64,000 nt of DNA from Arachis hypogaea. Its lineage: Eukaryota; Streptophyta; Magnoliopsida; Fabales; Fabaceae. The stretch spans positions 67,833,213-67,897,212 of the forward strand of contig NC_092044.1 in the NCBI RefSeq assembly GCF_003086295.3. Direction: 5' to 3'. Positions 55,394 to 64,000 of the stretch are shown in pieces. Both the position numbers and the translations under genes were made by a program. Within the stretch, counting starts at the first letter, position 1, and every line of letters begins with the position of its first letter. The notes under the pieces are model-generated. The model was not told where the DNA came from, did no database searches, and was given only the letters and a program-made list of their open reading frames with translations.

Positions 55394-56350
55394 GTGTGGG
55401 GAGGTCGTTTGACAGATCTCCGTAGGTAATAATTTTTTCCTCTTAACACCCATGATTTTGATTTTTCTTTCGTTTCTTAGAATAGATCGCATGGTTAGTT
55501 TTTACATTTGAACACTCTTTTTTGCATGTTAGGACTACTTGGTTAGTTAGGGTGATAACTTCTTTTCCAAGAAATCATCTATAGGACACCCTACCAATTT
55601 AAAAATTCTTGTGTCAATCTTGCTTGAGGAATGTATTTTGGAACATGGTTTTGAGCTAAGAACACAAGCTTGTGAGACTTGAGCCTAATTGTGTGGTTAC
55701 ATCTTATAACCACTTATTCCCATTCTTGTGTGCATTATTCTCTTTCTATGAGTGTGATCTTTGATTTGTTTGATTCTCTATGTCCACTATTCCTTGTATG
55801 AATGCATATATATGATTGAGGCCATCATTTCATTTAGCTCACTTACATCAGTTACCCAAAAAGCCTACCCTTCATCAACCATTGTTAGCCAATCTTGAGC
55901 TTATTTTAATCACCTCTTGTTCTTAACTTTAGTACATTACAAGTCTTAAAGCAAAAAACAATAAATGTCCTTTATTTGGATCTTTGATTAGCTTAGGCTA
56001 GTGAGTGTGTGTATCATTCAAGTGTGGGAAAATTTGGGACATTGGTTGGGAAAAGGTGTGTGTTGTATTTTTTGTTGAAAATATTAGAAATTGGGTACTT
56101 ACTCATGTGTTAGTTAAATGTAAAACCATATGCATTGATGCTCTTGTATATGCTTCATTGCAAAAGAAAAAAATGAAAGAGAAAATAAAAAAATTATACA
56201 TGTAACAAAATAAAAAATAAAAAAATAGAAAAAGAAAGAAAAAGAAAAGTAATAAAAAGGGGATAAAATATCCGAAAGTGAATCTCAATAATAATTAATG
56301 CATATGTATTGAGATAAAAAGAAAGAATACATGAGTATGTGAAAGAGTGA
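55394..56350 (+). other. 3' non-coding region of element G
   Basis: Begins AAGTGTGGGGAGGT right after the ORF2 stop, the same polypurine sequence that precedes the LTR of element E, but here no LTR follows. It matches 39900-40870 in reverse. A-rich and AAAGAAA runs lie at 56165-56260. No gene. Confidence 0.6.
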
Positions 56351-56399
56351 AGAAATGTTAGTCCTCTAGAACAAGTTGCTGAAATCAATCAGCATTTAT

Positions 56400-57909
56400 G
56401 TTATCTGACAGAATAGTTGGCAGAATTTACAAGACACTAAGGATGCTAACACGAACAAGGAAGCACAACTTGACCAGACAAGACAGCAGTTATCAAAACA
56501 GATAACAGAAGAGTGCCAAGCCGTTCAATTAAGGAGTGGAAAAACATTGAATACCTTAGCTCAAAGCAGCAGAAAGCCAAGAAAAGAACAAATAATAGAG
56601 GATGAGAAGATTGCTACCCAAAATCCCTCTGAGGACAGTAAGAGCCCAGAGAGGAATGATTATGGCGTTCAAACACCAGAAAAGGGTGAAAAACTGGCGT
56701 TAAACGCCCAGTGAACGCCCAGTTCTGGCGTTCAAACACCAGAAAAGGAAGAAAAATTGGCGTTAAATGCCCAACCCATGTTCAGTTTTGGCGTTCAAAC
56801 GCTAGAAAAGGGAGGGAATCTGGTGTTAAACGCCAATCCAGCCCCCAACCCTGGCGTTCAAATGCCTATGAGGGGTCAAACACTTGCAAGTGCTGATAAT
56901 AACTCCCTCAAGAAGGCTTCTCAACCTACCTCTGTAGAAAATAAAGTTGCAGCAACCAAGGTTGAAGAATACAAAGCCAAAATACCTTATCCTCAGAAAC
57001 TCCGCCAAGCGGAACAGGACAAACAATTTGCCCGCTTTGCAGACTATCTCAGGACTCTTGAAATCAAGATTCCGTTTGCAGAGGCACTTGAGCAAATACC
57101 CTCTTATGCTAAGTTCATGAAAGAGATCTTAAGTCATAAGAAAGATTCGAGAGAAACTAAAAAAGTTTTTCTCACTGAAGAATGCAGTGCAATCATTTTA
57201 AAGAGCTTACCAGAGAAGCTTAAGGATCCTGGCAGCTTTATGATACCATGCACATTAGAGGGTACCTGTACCAAGACAACTTTATGTGATCTTGGGACAA
57301 GTATCAACCTAATCCCTGCATCCACTGTCAGAAAGCTTGGCTTAACTGAAGAGGTCAAACCAACCAGGATATGTCTTCAACTTGCCTATGGCTCCATTAA
57401 ATACCCATTAGGCGTGATTGAAGACATGATTGTCACAGTTGGGCCATTCACCTTTCCCACTGACTTTGTAGTGCTGAAAATGGAGGAGCACAAGAGTGCA
57501 ACTCTCATTCTAGGAAGACCTTTCCTAGCAACTGGACGAACCCTCATTGATGTCCAAGAAGGGGAAGTAACCCTGAGAGTCAATGAGGATGAGTTTAGGC
57601 TGAATGCCATTGAAGCAATAAAGCACCCATACACATCAATAGACTGCATGCGTGTTGATATTATTGACTCCCTGGTACAGGAGATCAGTATAGCTGAGAG
57701 TCTCGAATCAGAGCTAGAAGATATCTTTAAAGATGTTCAGCCTGATCTGGAAGAACCAGAGGAAATAAAAGAACCTCTGGAAATTCCTCAAGAAGAGGAG
57801 AAACCTCCTAAACCCGAGCTCAAACCACTACCACCATCCCTAAAATATGATTTTTTGGGAGAAGGTGAAACTTTTCCTGTAATCATAAGCTCTGCCTTAA
57901 TGCCATAGG
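56400..57909 (+). pseudogene. gag C terminus and protease of element H
   Basis: The linker has QAVQLRSGKTL, the conserved gag-protease junction of Athila-type elements, then in-frame palindromic repeats (56660-56870) with one stop near 56713. From 56757 the frame is open for 383 codons: basic IPYPQKLRQAEQDKQF, then the protease with TLCDLGTSINLIP (Asp at 57288-57290) and TLILGRPFLATGRTLID, and an acidic Glu/Pro tail. It ends at TAG (57907-57909), where related elements continue into RT. Confidence 0.85.
56660..56870 (+). repeat. Coding palindrome array, 31/32-bp period (element H)
   Basis: TGGCG/TGGTG starts at 56663, 56695, 56726, 56758, 56789, 56821 and 56852: spacing alternates 32, 31, 32, 31, 32, 31. 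Two units make 63 bp, 21 codons, so the frame is kept (GVQTPEKGEKLALNAQ-type repeats). Dyads such as GGCGTTCAAACGCT recall the non-coding arrays of A and B. Confidence 0.85.
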
Positions 57910-59256
57910 AAGAGAAAGCACTAATTCAGGTGCTAAGGACACACAAGACAGCTCTTGGGTGGTCCATTAGTGATCTCAAAGGCATTAGTCCAGCCAGATG
58001 CATGCACAAGATCCTACTGGAGGATAATGTCAGACCAGTGGTTCAACCACAAAGGCGGCTGAATCCAGCCATGAAGGAAGTGGTGCAGAAAGAGGTCACT
58101 AAATTACTAGAGGCTGGGATTATTTATCCCATTTCTGATAGCCCCTGGGTGAGCCCTGTCCAAGTTGTACCCAAAAAGAGAGGCATGACAGTGGTTCATA
58201 ATGAAAAAAAAATGAACTGGTTCCTACAAGAACAGTTACAGGGTGGCGTATGTGTATTGACTACAGAAGACTCAATACAGCCACCAGAAAGGATCATTTT
58301 CCTTTACCCTTCATAGACCAAATGCTAGAAAGGCTAGTAGGTCATGACTATTACTGCTTTCTGGATGGCTACTCAGGCTACAACCAGATTGCAGTAGATC
58401 CCCAGGATCAAGAGAAAATAGCATTCACATATCTATTTAGAGTATTTGCCTACAGAAAGATGCCATTTGGTATGTGTAATGCACCAGCAACCTTTCAGAG
58501 ATGCATGCTCTCTATTTTCTCTGATATGGTGGAAAAATTTTTGGAAGTTTTCATGGACGACTTCTCAGTATTTGGAGATTCATTCAGCTCCTGTCTTGAT
58601 CATCTAGCACTTGTTCTGAAAAGGTGGCAAGAGACCAACCTGGTTTTAAACTGGGAGAAATGTCACTTTATGATGACTGAAGGAATTGTCCTTGGGCACA
58701 AAATTTCGAACAAAGGCATAGAGGTAGATCAAGCTAAGGTGGAGGTAATTGAAAAATTACCACCACCCACCAATGTTAAGGCAATCAGAAGTTTTCTGGG
58801 ACATGCAGGATTCTACAGGAGGTTTATAAAGGATTTTTCAAAAATCACAAAACCTCTGAGTAACCTGCTAGCTGCTGATACACCATTTGTCTTTGACACA
58901 GAGTGTTTGCAGGACTTTGAGACTCTGAAGGCTAAGATGGTCACAGCGCCTGTCATTTCTGCACCAGACTGGACATTATCATTTGAACTAATGTGTGATG
59001 CCAGTGACCATGCTATTGGTGCAGTATTCGGACAGAGGCATGACAAGCTTATGCACGTCATTTACTACGCTAGCCGTGTTCTAAATGACGCGCAGAAAAT
59101 TTACACAACCACAGAAAAGGAATTGCTTGCAGTGGTTTATGCCATTGATAAGTTCAGATCCTATTTGGTAGGATCAAAAGTGATTGTGTACACTGACCAT
59201 GCTTCTCTTAAATATCTACTTACAAAGCAGGATTCAAAACCCAGGCTCATAAGATA
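57910..59256 (+). pseudogene. Reverse transcriptase and RNase H of element H
   Basis: RT starts after the TAG with LRTHKTALGWSISDLKGISP and carries CIDYRRLN (58253), [11 protein letters not shown] and the catalytic VFMDDF (FMDD at 58550-58561). RNase H follows with [15 protein letters not shown] and [15 protein letters not shown]. The frame breaks at a run of nine A (58204-58212), then is open from 58250 to a TAG at 59255-59257, where related proteins have Trp. It would copy the genomic RNA into DNA in the particle. Apart from these two lesions it is well preserved. Confidence 0.9.
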
Positions 59257-59257
59257 G

Positions 59258-60112
59258 GTGTTGCTTCTGCAAGAGTCTGATATAGAAATAAGAGACAGAA
59301 AAGGGACAAAGAATCAAGTAGCAGATCACCTGTCCCGGATAGAACCAGTAGAAGGGATGTCTCTACCCCTCACTGAGATCTCTGAAACCTTTTCGGATGA
59401 GCAACTCTTTGCCATTTAGGAGGTGCCATGGTTTGCAAACATCGTAAACTATAAAGCTGGAAGGTTCATTCCCAAGGAGTTCAGCAGGCAGCAAAGGAAA
59501 AAACTGCTTTCTGATGCGAAGTACTACTTGTGGGATGAACCATATCTCTTCAAGAGATGCGCAGACGGACTAATCCGTAGGTGCGTGCCTAGAGAAGAGG
59601 CGCAGAAGATCCTATAGCATTGCCATGGATCACAATATGGAGGACATTTCGGAGGTGAGCGAACAGCCACCAAAGTCCTCCAATGTGGCTTCTACTGGCC
59701 TATAATCTATAGGGACTCCCGAGAGTTTGTACGTAACTGTGACAGTTGCCAGCGAGCTGGTAATCTGCCTCATGGTTATGCCATGCCTCAACAAGGGCTC
59801 CTAGAGATTGAGTTGTTTGATGTATTGGGTATTGACTTCATGGGTCCTTTCCCACCATCACACTCAAACACTTACATTTTGGTGGCAGTAGACTATGTAT
59901 CTAAATAGATAGAAACATATCTTTAGCAGATTTGGTGTCCCTAGAGCACTAATCAGTGATGGAGGCACTCATTTCTGCAATAAATAGCTTTATACTGCCA
60001 TGGTCCGATATGAACTTAGCCACAAGGGTGCAACTCTATATCATCCATAGACCAATGGGCAAGCTAAAATCTCTAATAGAGAACTAAAAAGAATCCTGGA
60101 ACGGACTGTAAT
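59258..60112 (+). pseudogene. Integrase of element H, truncated and catalytically dead
   Basis: The zinc-binding domain has H..H..C..C with [12 protein letters not shown]. The core has [11 protein letters not shown] (first Asp, 59834-59836) and ISDGGTHFC (second Asp, 59958-59960). Thirty-five residues later the catalytic Glu is Lys (codon AAA, 60066-60068, in GQAKISNRE). A deletion removes residues between VDYVSK and IFSRFG, several stops are present (59417, 59615, 59906), and the C-terminal domain is lost at 60112. Confidence 0.85.
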
Positions 60113-60897
60113 TACCATAGAAGGCCCAGCACTTGTCCGGGTTTGCTTCGATTCCTTTTTGTGTGAGCATGAACCCCAAGAATTTGCCAGCTTCTACTGC
60201 AAAGGTGCATTTTGCAGGGTTAAGTCGCATGCCATGCTTTCTTATGGTACTGAGTACTTGGGCGAGATCGGACAGTAATGATTCCTTGCTTTGTGTTTTT
60301 ATTAACATGTCATCCACATATAACTCCACGAGTTTCCTGACATGGTCTTTGAAGACTTTATTCATTAATCTTTGATAAGTGGCTCCTGCGTTTTTAAGCC
60401 TGAATGGCATGATGATGTAGCAGTAGTTTGCCTTTGGAGTTAACAAAGAGGTTTTTTCTTGATCAGGTGGGTACATCGGGATTTGATTGTATCCCGAATA
60501 GGCGTCCATCAACGAGAGGTATTTGTATCCGGAGGAAGCGTCCACCAGAGCGTTTATACTTGGGAGTGCTTAAGGATGTTTTGGGCAAGCTTTGTTGAGA
60601 TCGGTGTAGTTTGTGAACATCCGCCACTTTCCATTTGATTTTTTCACCAAGATGACGTTGGCTAGCCATAGTGGGTACTTGACTTCTCTGATGAATTTTG
60701 CCTCTAGTAAAGCTTGTACCTGTTCCTCCATAGCTTGGGATCTTTTTGGTCCGAGCTTTCTACGCCTCTGCTATACTGGCCGAGATCCTGGATACACTGC
60801 CAGCTTATGGCACATTAGCTTTGGATCTATGCCCGGAATGTATGCAGCCTTCCATGCGAAGAGGTCGACATTATCTTTTAGGAACTGTATGAGGGAC
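60113..60897 (-). pseudogene. Reverse transcriptase of element I (partial)
   Basis: Read from 60897 down: VKKSNGKWRM-like start in broken frames, then DASSGYKYLSLMDAYSGYNQ, NAGATYQRLMNKVF and the catalytic LYVDDMLIKT (YVDD on plus 60309-60320), ending at PDKCWAF. The sequence class is Tat/Ogre-like and distinct from element H. Frame changes occur near 60545. Confidence 0.8.
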
Positions 60898-61111
60898 TAA
60901 TCTCTGAAAACACTTAACACACTTATCAAGGCATCGAATGGTAATAAAAGAAGATTAAACATATCAAAATTAAGACCAAAGAAGCATGTTTTCAATCATA
61001 GCACAAAATCATGAAGGAAAATGTAAACTCATGCAAATCATATGAATAAGTGTATGAAAGATTGATAAAATCCACTCAATTGAGCACAAGATAAACCATA
61101 AAATAGTGGTT
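60898..61111. repeat. 214-bp LTR-like insert with GGGAC duplication
   Basis: Starts TAATCTCTGAAAAC and ends AAATAGTGGTTTATCA. GGGAC occurs just before and just after, so it behaves as a unit. It resembles the outer 215 bp of the element E LTR and the segment 63075-63291. The left end lacks TG, so it is either a truncated solo LTR or a short non-autonomous element. Confidence 0.55.
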
Positions 61112-61234
61112 TATCAGGGACTCCTTTGCACTTCCTTTTAGGATTGAGCCAATATTGGTTGTTTTGTATGGGACATCTCCAATCTAGACTTTCTCTATCT
61201 CATCTTCAGGGCGTGGACAAAGTTCATCCCGACC

Positions 61235-62017
61235 TCAAACTCCCCCGAGTTCGATGGTGTGAATTTCTTCTCCTTTGCCTCTAAGGTTCAGACTTTCGTT
61301 GTAATAGTAGCGCGCTATTTTATGGTCTCCTTTTATCGTAGTGATCCCTTCTGTAGTTGGGAACTTCATGCATAGATGTGGAGTCGAGACTACTGCGGCG
61401 AGCTGATTCAGCATTGTCTGTCCTATCAGGGCATTGTAGGCTAAACTCACGTCGACCACGATGTAGTCTATGTTGAGCGTCCTTGACCGGTTTCCATTTT
61501 CGAAGGTTGTGTGTAGTGAGATGTATCCAAGTGGTTGGATTGGAGTGTCTCCTAGTCTGAATAAACTGTTCGGATATGCTCTGAGCTCTTTTTCCTCCAG
61601 GCCGAGTTTGTTGAAGGTGATTTTGAACAAGATGTCAGCCGAGCTTCCTTGGTCCACCAGTGTGCGGTGGAGATTAGCGTTGGCCAATATGATAGTGATG
61701 ATCATGGGATCATCATGTCCCGTGATGACGCCAGCTGCATCCTCTTTAGTAAAAGTAATAGTAGGGAGGTCGGGTGCTCCTTCTCCTCCCTCGACATGAT
61801 ATACTTCTTTGAGGTGTCTTTTGCGAGACGATTTGGAGATTCCTCCTCCCGCAAATCCACCATGTATCATGTGAATATGTCTCTCCGGGGTAAGAGGTGG
61901 TCGTTCAGTTCGTCCTACCTCTTCATCTCTTCTTCTCTTTCTCGGCTCATCTATCTTATTGGCTAGGTACCGATCTAGTCTCCCCTCTCTTACCAATTTT
62001 TCTATGACATTCTTCAA
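61235..62017 (-). pseudogene. Protease region of element I
   Basis: 260 codons open. The N-terminal part is the end of gag (basic RKRRRDEEVGR), then IHMIHGGFAGGG, and the aspartic protease with LVDQGSSADILF (active-site Asp in DQGSS; most relatives have D-x-G-S) and later YNALIGQTMLNQL. It would release gag and RT. Unusually for this window the frame is uninterrupted, but its neighbours are broken, so the element is dead. Confidence 0.8.
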
Positions 62018-62730
62018 GTCGAAGCACTTGTTAGTGGGATGTCCATAAATTCAGTGGTATTCGCAGTATTCCGTCCAATTTCTACCTCCTTTTTTGCTTT
62101 TAAATGGGCGAGGTGGTGGGATCTTTTCAGTGTGGCATACTTCTCGGTAAACTTCCACAAGAGACACCCGGAGAGGGGTGTAGTTGTGGTATTTTTTAAT
62201 ATTCTCTCCATGTTGATCTTCTTTTTTCTTAGACTCCTTATCCTTATCTCGAGAGGAGTAAAAGGATCCGGATTTTGAGCTCTCCCCTAGTCGAGAGTTT
62301 TTCTCCATATTGATATACTTCTCTGCTCATTCTTGCAATTCATTTAGAGATGTGGGATGTTTCTTTGATATGGATTGACTAAAAGGTCCTTCTCGTAGGC
62401 CATTGATGAGACCCATAATGGCTGCTTCAGTTGGTAGACTTTGTATATCCAGACATGCTTTGTTGAATCTTTCCAAATAGTTGCAAAGACTTTCCCGATC
62501 TCCTTTCTTGATCCCTAACAAATTGGGGCGTTCTTGGTTTTGTCCTTCTGGATGGAGAATCTGGCAAGAAACTTTCCAGCTAAGTCGTCAAAGCTTGAGA
62601 TGGACCTTGGAGGCAGGCTGTCAAACCACTTAATTGCCGTATTGGTTAAGGTAGTTAGGAAGGCTTTAAATCGAATTGCATTCGAGGCATCGGTGAGATA
62701 CATTCTGCTTCTGAAATTACTGAGATGATG
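62018..62730 (-). pseudogene. gag of element I
   Basis: Three open blocks in shifting frames: YLTDASNAIRFKAFLTTLTN and KWFDSLPPRSISSFDDLAGK (62703-62515), ERFNKACLDIQSLPTEAAIM with GLINGLREGPFSQSISKKHP (62521-62327), and a basic block with a single zinc-knuckle-like CEYH..YGHPTNKC (62308-62014). The insertion of the CACTA terminus at 62735 removes the N terminus. Confidence 0.75.
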
Positions 62731-62734
62731 ACTT

Positions 62735-63010
62735 CACTACAAGAAAATGGAACATTTGTAACAAAAACTTTGTAACAAATTTAAAATTGTTACAAAAAAT
62801 AATTATTTTTTTGTAACAAAAATTAGTAATTGTTACATAATAATAATGTTTTGTAACAACAATAAAAATTGTTACAAAACATTTTGATATTTTGTAACTA
62901 CTTGATTTTTTTTGTTACAAATTATATTGTCTTTTGTAACGAACCAGTGTTTTGTTGGAAAATTATAAAATATTTTGTAACAAAAGATGAAGTTGTTGCA
63001 AAAGTTTAAT
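62735..63010 (+). mobile_element. CACTA transposon 5' terminus
   Basis: CACTACAAGAAAA at 62735-62747 is a canonical CACTA end, preceded by CTT. Subterminal TTTGTAAC and GTTACAAA words alternate in both orientations at least ten times to about 63000. The element is truncated after about 275 bp; no transposase. Confidence 0.75.
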
Positions 63011-63291
63011 TATTTCTTGTGCTCCTTCCAATTTTGAAAGCTTCCTCTCCATCCTCCAAGCCATTCCTGCGCTATAAAGCCTGAAATCATTGAACACACG
63101 GATCACGGCATCGAATGGTACAGAGGGGAATTAAAATACACAAATTAAAGGCTTAGGAAGCAAGTTTTCAACCATAGAACAAAACTAGGAAGGAATTGTA
63201 AAACTATGCAATTTGTACGAATAAGTGTGCAAAGACTTTGATGAAACCACTCAATTGAGCACAAGATAAACAATAAAATAGTGGTTTATCA
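63011..63291. repeat. LTR remnant ending GGTTTATCA
   Basis: The part 63075-63291 matches 60898-61111 and the outer end of the element E LTRs (…CAAGATAAAC…GTGGTTTATCA). No coding. Confidence 0.6.
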
Positions 63292-63730
63292 CGTACATTA
63301 CGCGCACGCATGGATGGGAGATCAGCGTTCACAAGTCAACAACACAACATTCACTCTGAATGAACGCCTGTGATACTTTCAGAATTTGAATTCGAAGATG
63401 GACATCGATGTGCACGCATCGATGTGACAAAGTAGTGATGGGCACAGACGCGTACATGATGCTTAGCGTAGAAGTGAAGTTTTATCATCTACGCACACGC
63501 ACACAGAACGCGAACGCGTGAAGAGCATTCATGGCACGAGCGTGAAGAGCATTCAAGGATGCGCACGCACGCAATACGCGCATGCGTCGATGGGGAAAAA
63601 CGCAAGGGACGTGCACGAACCAAGGGTGCGCACGCGTCGGTGAAAGAATGCTACGTTCAAACTAAGAACGCTACGTTCATCTGAAGCAAGCTTCCAACCA
63701 CACCAACTGAAGAACCATTCTGACCCACTT
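63292..63730. other. CpG-rich ACGCGT/GCGCAC stretch
   Basis: No gene. It contains ACGCGCACGC, ACGCGAACGCG, GCGCACGCACGC and similar words like the E interior, interrupted by ordinary sequence, and reads like the internal end of another E-type element. Confidence 0.5.
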
Positions 63731-64000
63731 TGATGACAAGTCATCATATGCCTATTTTTCAAGCTAATTTCACTTGTTTCACTAGTTTTTATGCACTTTC
63801 TTGCACTATAAGTAAGTAATTTAGAGTGGAAATGCATGTTTTATTTGAATCAAACAACCACCATTTAATTGATGCTAAATCATGAGGTTTAAGCTAAATT
63901 TAATTAATTTTTAATTGATTTATAAACCTTGTGAATTTAGTGATACTTTGATTGGTTGTTTTGATTATTTGTAGGTGAAGAAAAGAAGAAAAGAAGGAAG
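63731..64000 (+). repeat. Start of an LTR, runs off window
   Basis: Begins TGATGACAAGTCATCA, a 7-bp inverted repeat, followed by AT-rich sequence without coding. I recall LTRs of this start from legumes; the orientation (start or inner end) cannot be fixed from this window. Confidence 0.4.

Larger units (their letters stand above)
53801..56350 (+). mobile_element. Element G, partial pol-less LTR element
   Basis: A plus-strand ORF2 (54151-55393) followed by a 3' region that matches the 3' region of element E in reverse. No LTR is present on either side; it is truncated by the captured-gene block at left and by element H at about 56350-56380. The first 350 bp hold no gene. Confidence 0.65.
56380..60112 (+). 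mobile_element. Element H, truncated autonomous Athila/Tat-like gypsy element
   Basis: Contains, in gypsy order, the gag C terminus, protease, reverse transcriptase, RNase H and integrase. Both ends are missing: it starts within gag at a junction with element G and ends within the integrase at a junction with a minus-strand RT. It is the only nearly complete pol in the window. Confidence 0.85.
60113..62734 (-). mobile_element. Element I, gag-PR-RT fragment related to element K
   Basis: Minus strand: gag (62730-62020), protease (62017-61235), RT (about 61220-60113), cut at the junction with element H and on the right by a CACTA terminus. Its gag is closely similar to that of element K, whose LTR is not present here. 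An LTR-derived insert lies at 60898-61111. Confidence 0.8.

Overview
This is plant nuclear heterochromatin made almost entirely of nested LTR retrotransposons. The best guess is a legume, most likely Arachis (peanut). That rests on retroelement signatures I associate with Arachis and other legumes: LTRs opening TGATGAGCGGATAATT, arrays of CTGGCGTTGAACGCCAG palindromes, and primer-binding sites matching plant tRNA-Asp. No intact single-copy nuclear gene is visible. The only intact gene-sized units are psbZ and trnS-UGA inside a plastid-DNA insertion, and a chain of exon fragments from unrelated host genes.

Layout. (1) 1-8236: element A, minus strand, a gag-pro-ORF2 LTR element without reverse transcriptase or integrase, running off the left edge. 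(2) 8237-8973: pol fragment. (3) 8974 to about 10175: plastid DNA insertion. (4) 10176-14185: an LTR fragment, then element D (gag fragment, PBS, 2.1-kb LTR). (5) 14186-46975: element C, plus strand, opened by three nested blocks: element B (17953-31724, target duplication CATAT), which itself holds a 3.2-kb solo LTR (21431-24633, duplication CTTGC); a Helitron-like block (about 32426-34312); and element K (36852-46732, duplication GAAAC), which holds element E (37868-45647, duplication CTRCC). (6) 46976-48690: unassigned AT-rich DNA. (7) 48691-53800: a CACTA-like terminus followed by same-strand exon fragments of remorin, xylose isomerase, CBP60, KAPA synthase (BIOF) and ARG1/DnaJ genes, split by a solo LTR. 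(8) 53801-56350: ORF2 and tail of another pol-less element. (9) 56380-60112: 5'-truncated autonomous Athila/Tat-like element (gag tail, PR, RT, RNase H, integrase). (10) 60113-62734: minus-strand gag-PR-RT fragment, the likely autonomous relative of K. (11) 62735-64000: a CACTA terminus, LTR remnants and the start of another LTR.

How the parts relate. A, B, C, E and K lack a full pol and must be mobilised in trans. Elements H and I, and the pol fragment at 8237, are the kind of partners that could do it. All elements are decayed by stops, frameshifts and deletions. LTR pairs differ by a few percent by eye, so the insertions are recent but dead.

Two structures go beyond ordinary annotation. 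One is a roughly 65-nt module near the PBS side of the LTRs of several otherwise different families; it keeps two short hairpins whose stems change in a compensating way. The other is a set of GGCGTT/AACGCC palindromes repeated every 31-32 bp (about three DNA turns), found in non-coding spacer, in LTRs and inside a coding region. The captured-gene cluster is the third main point of interest. All family assignments come from reading translations and motifs; no database search was possible.
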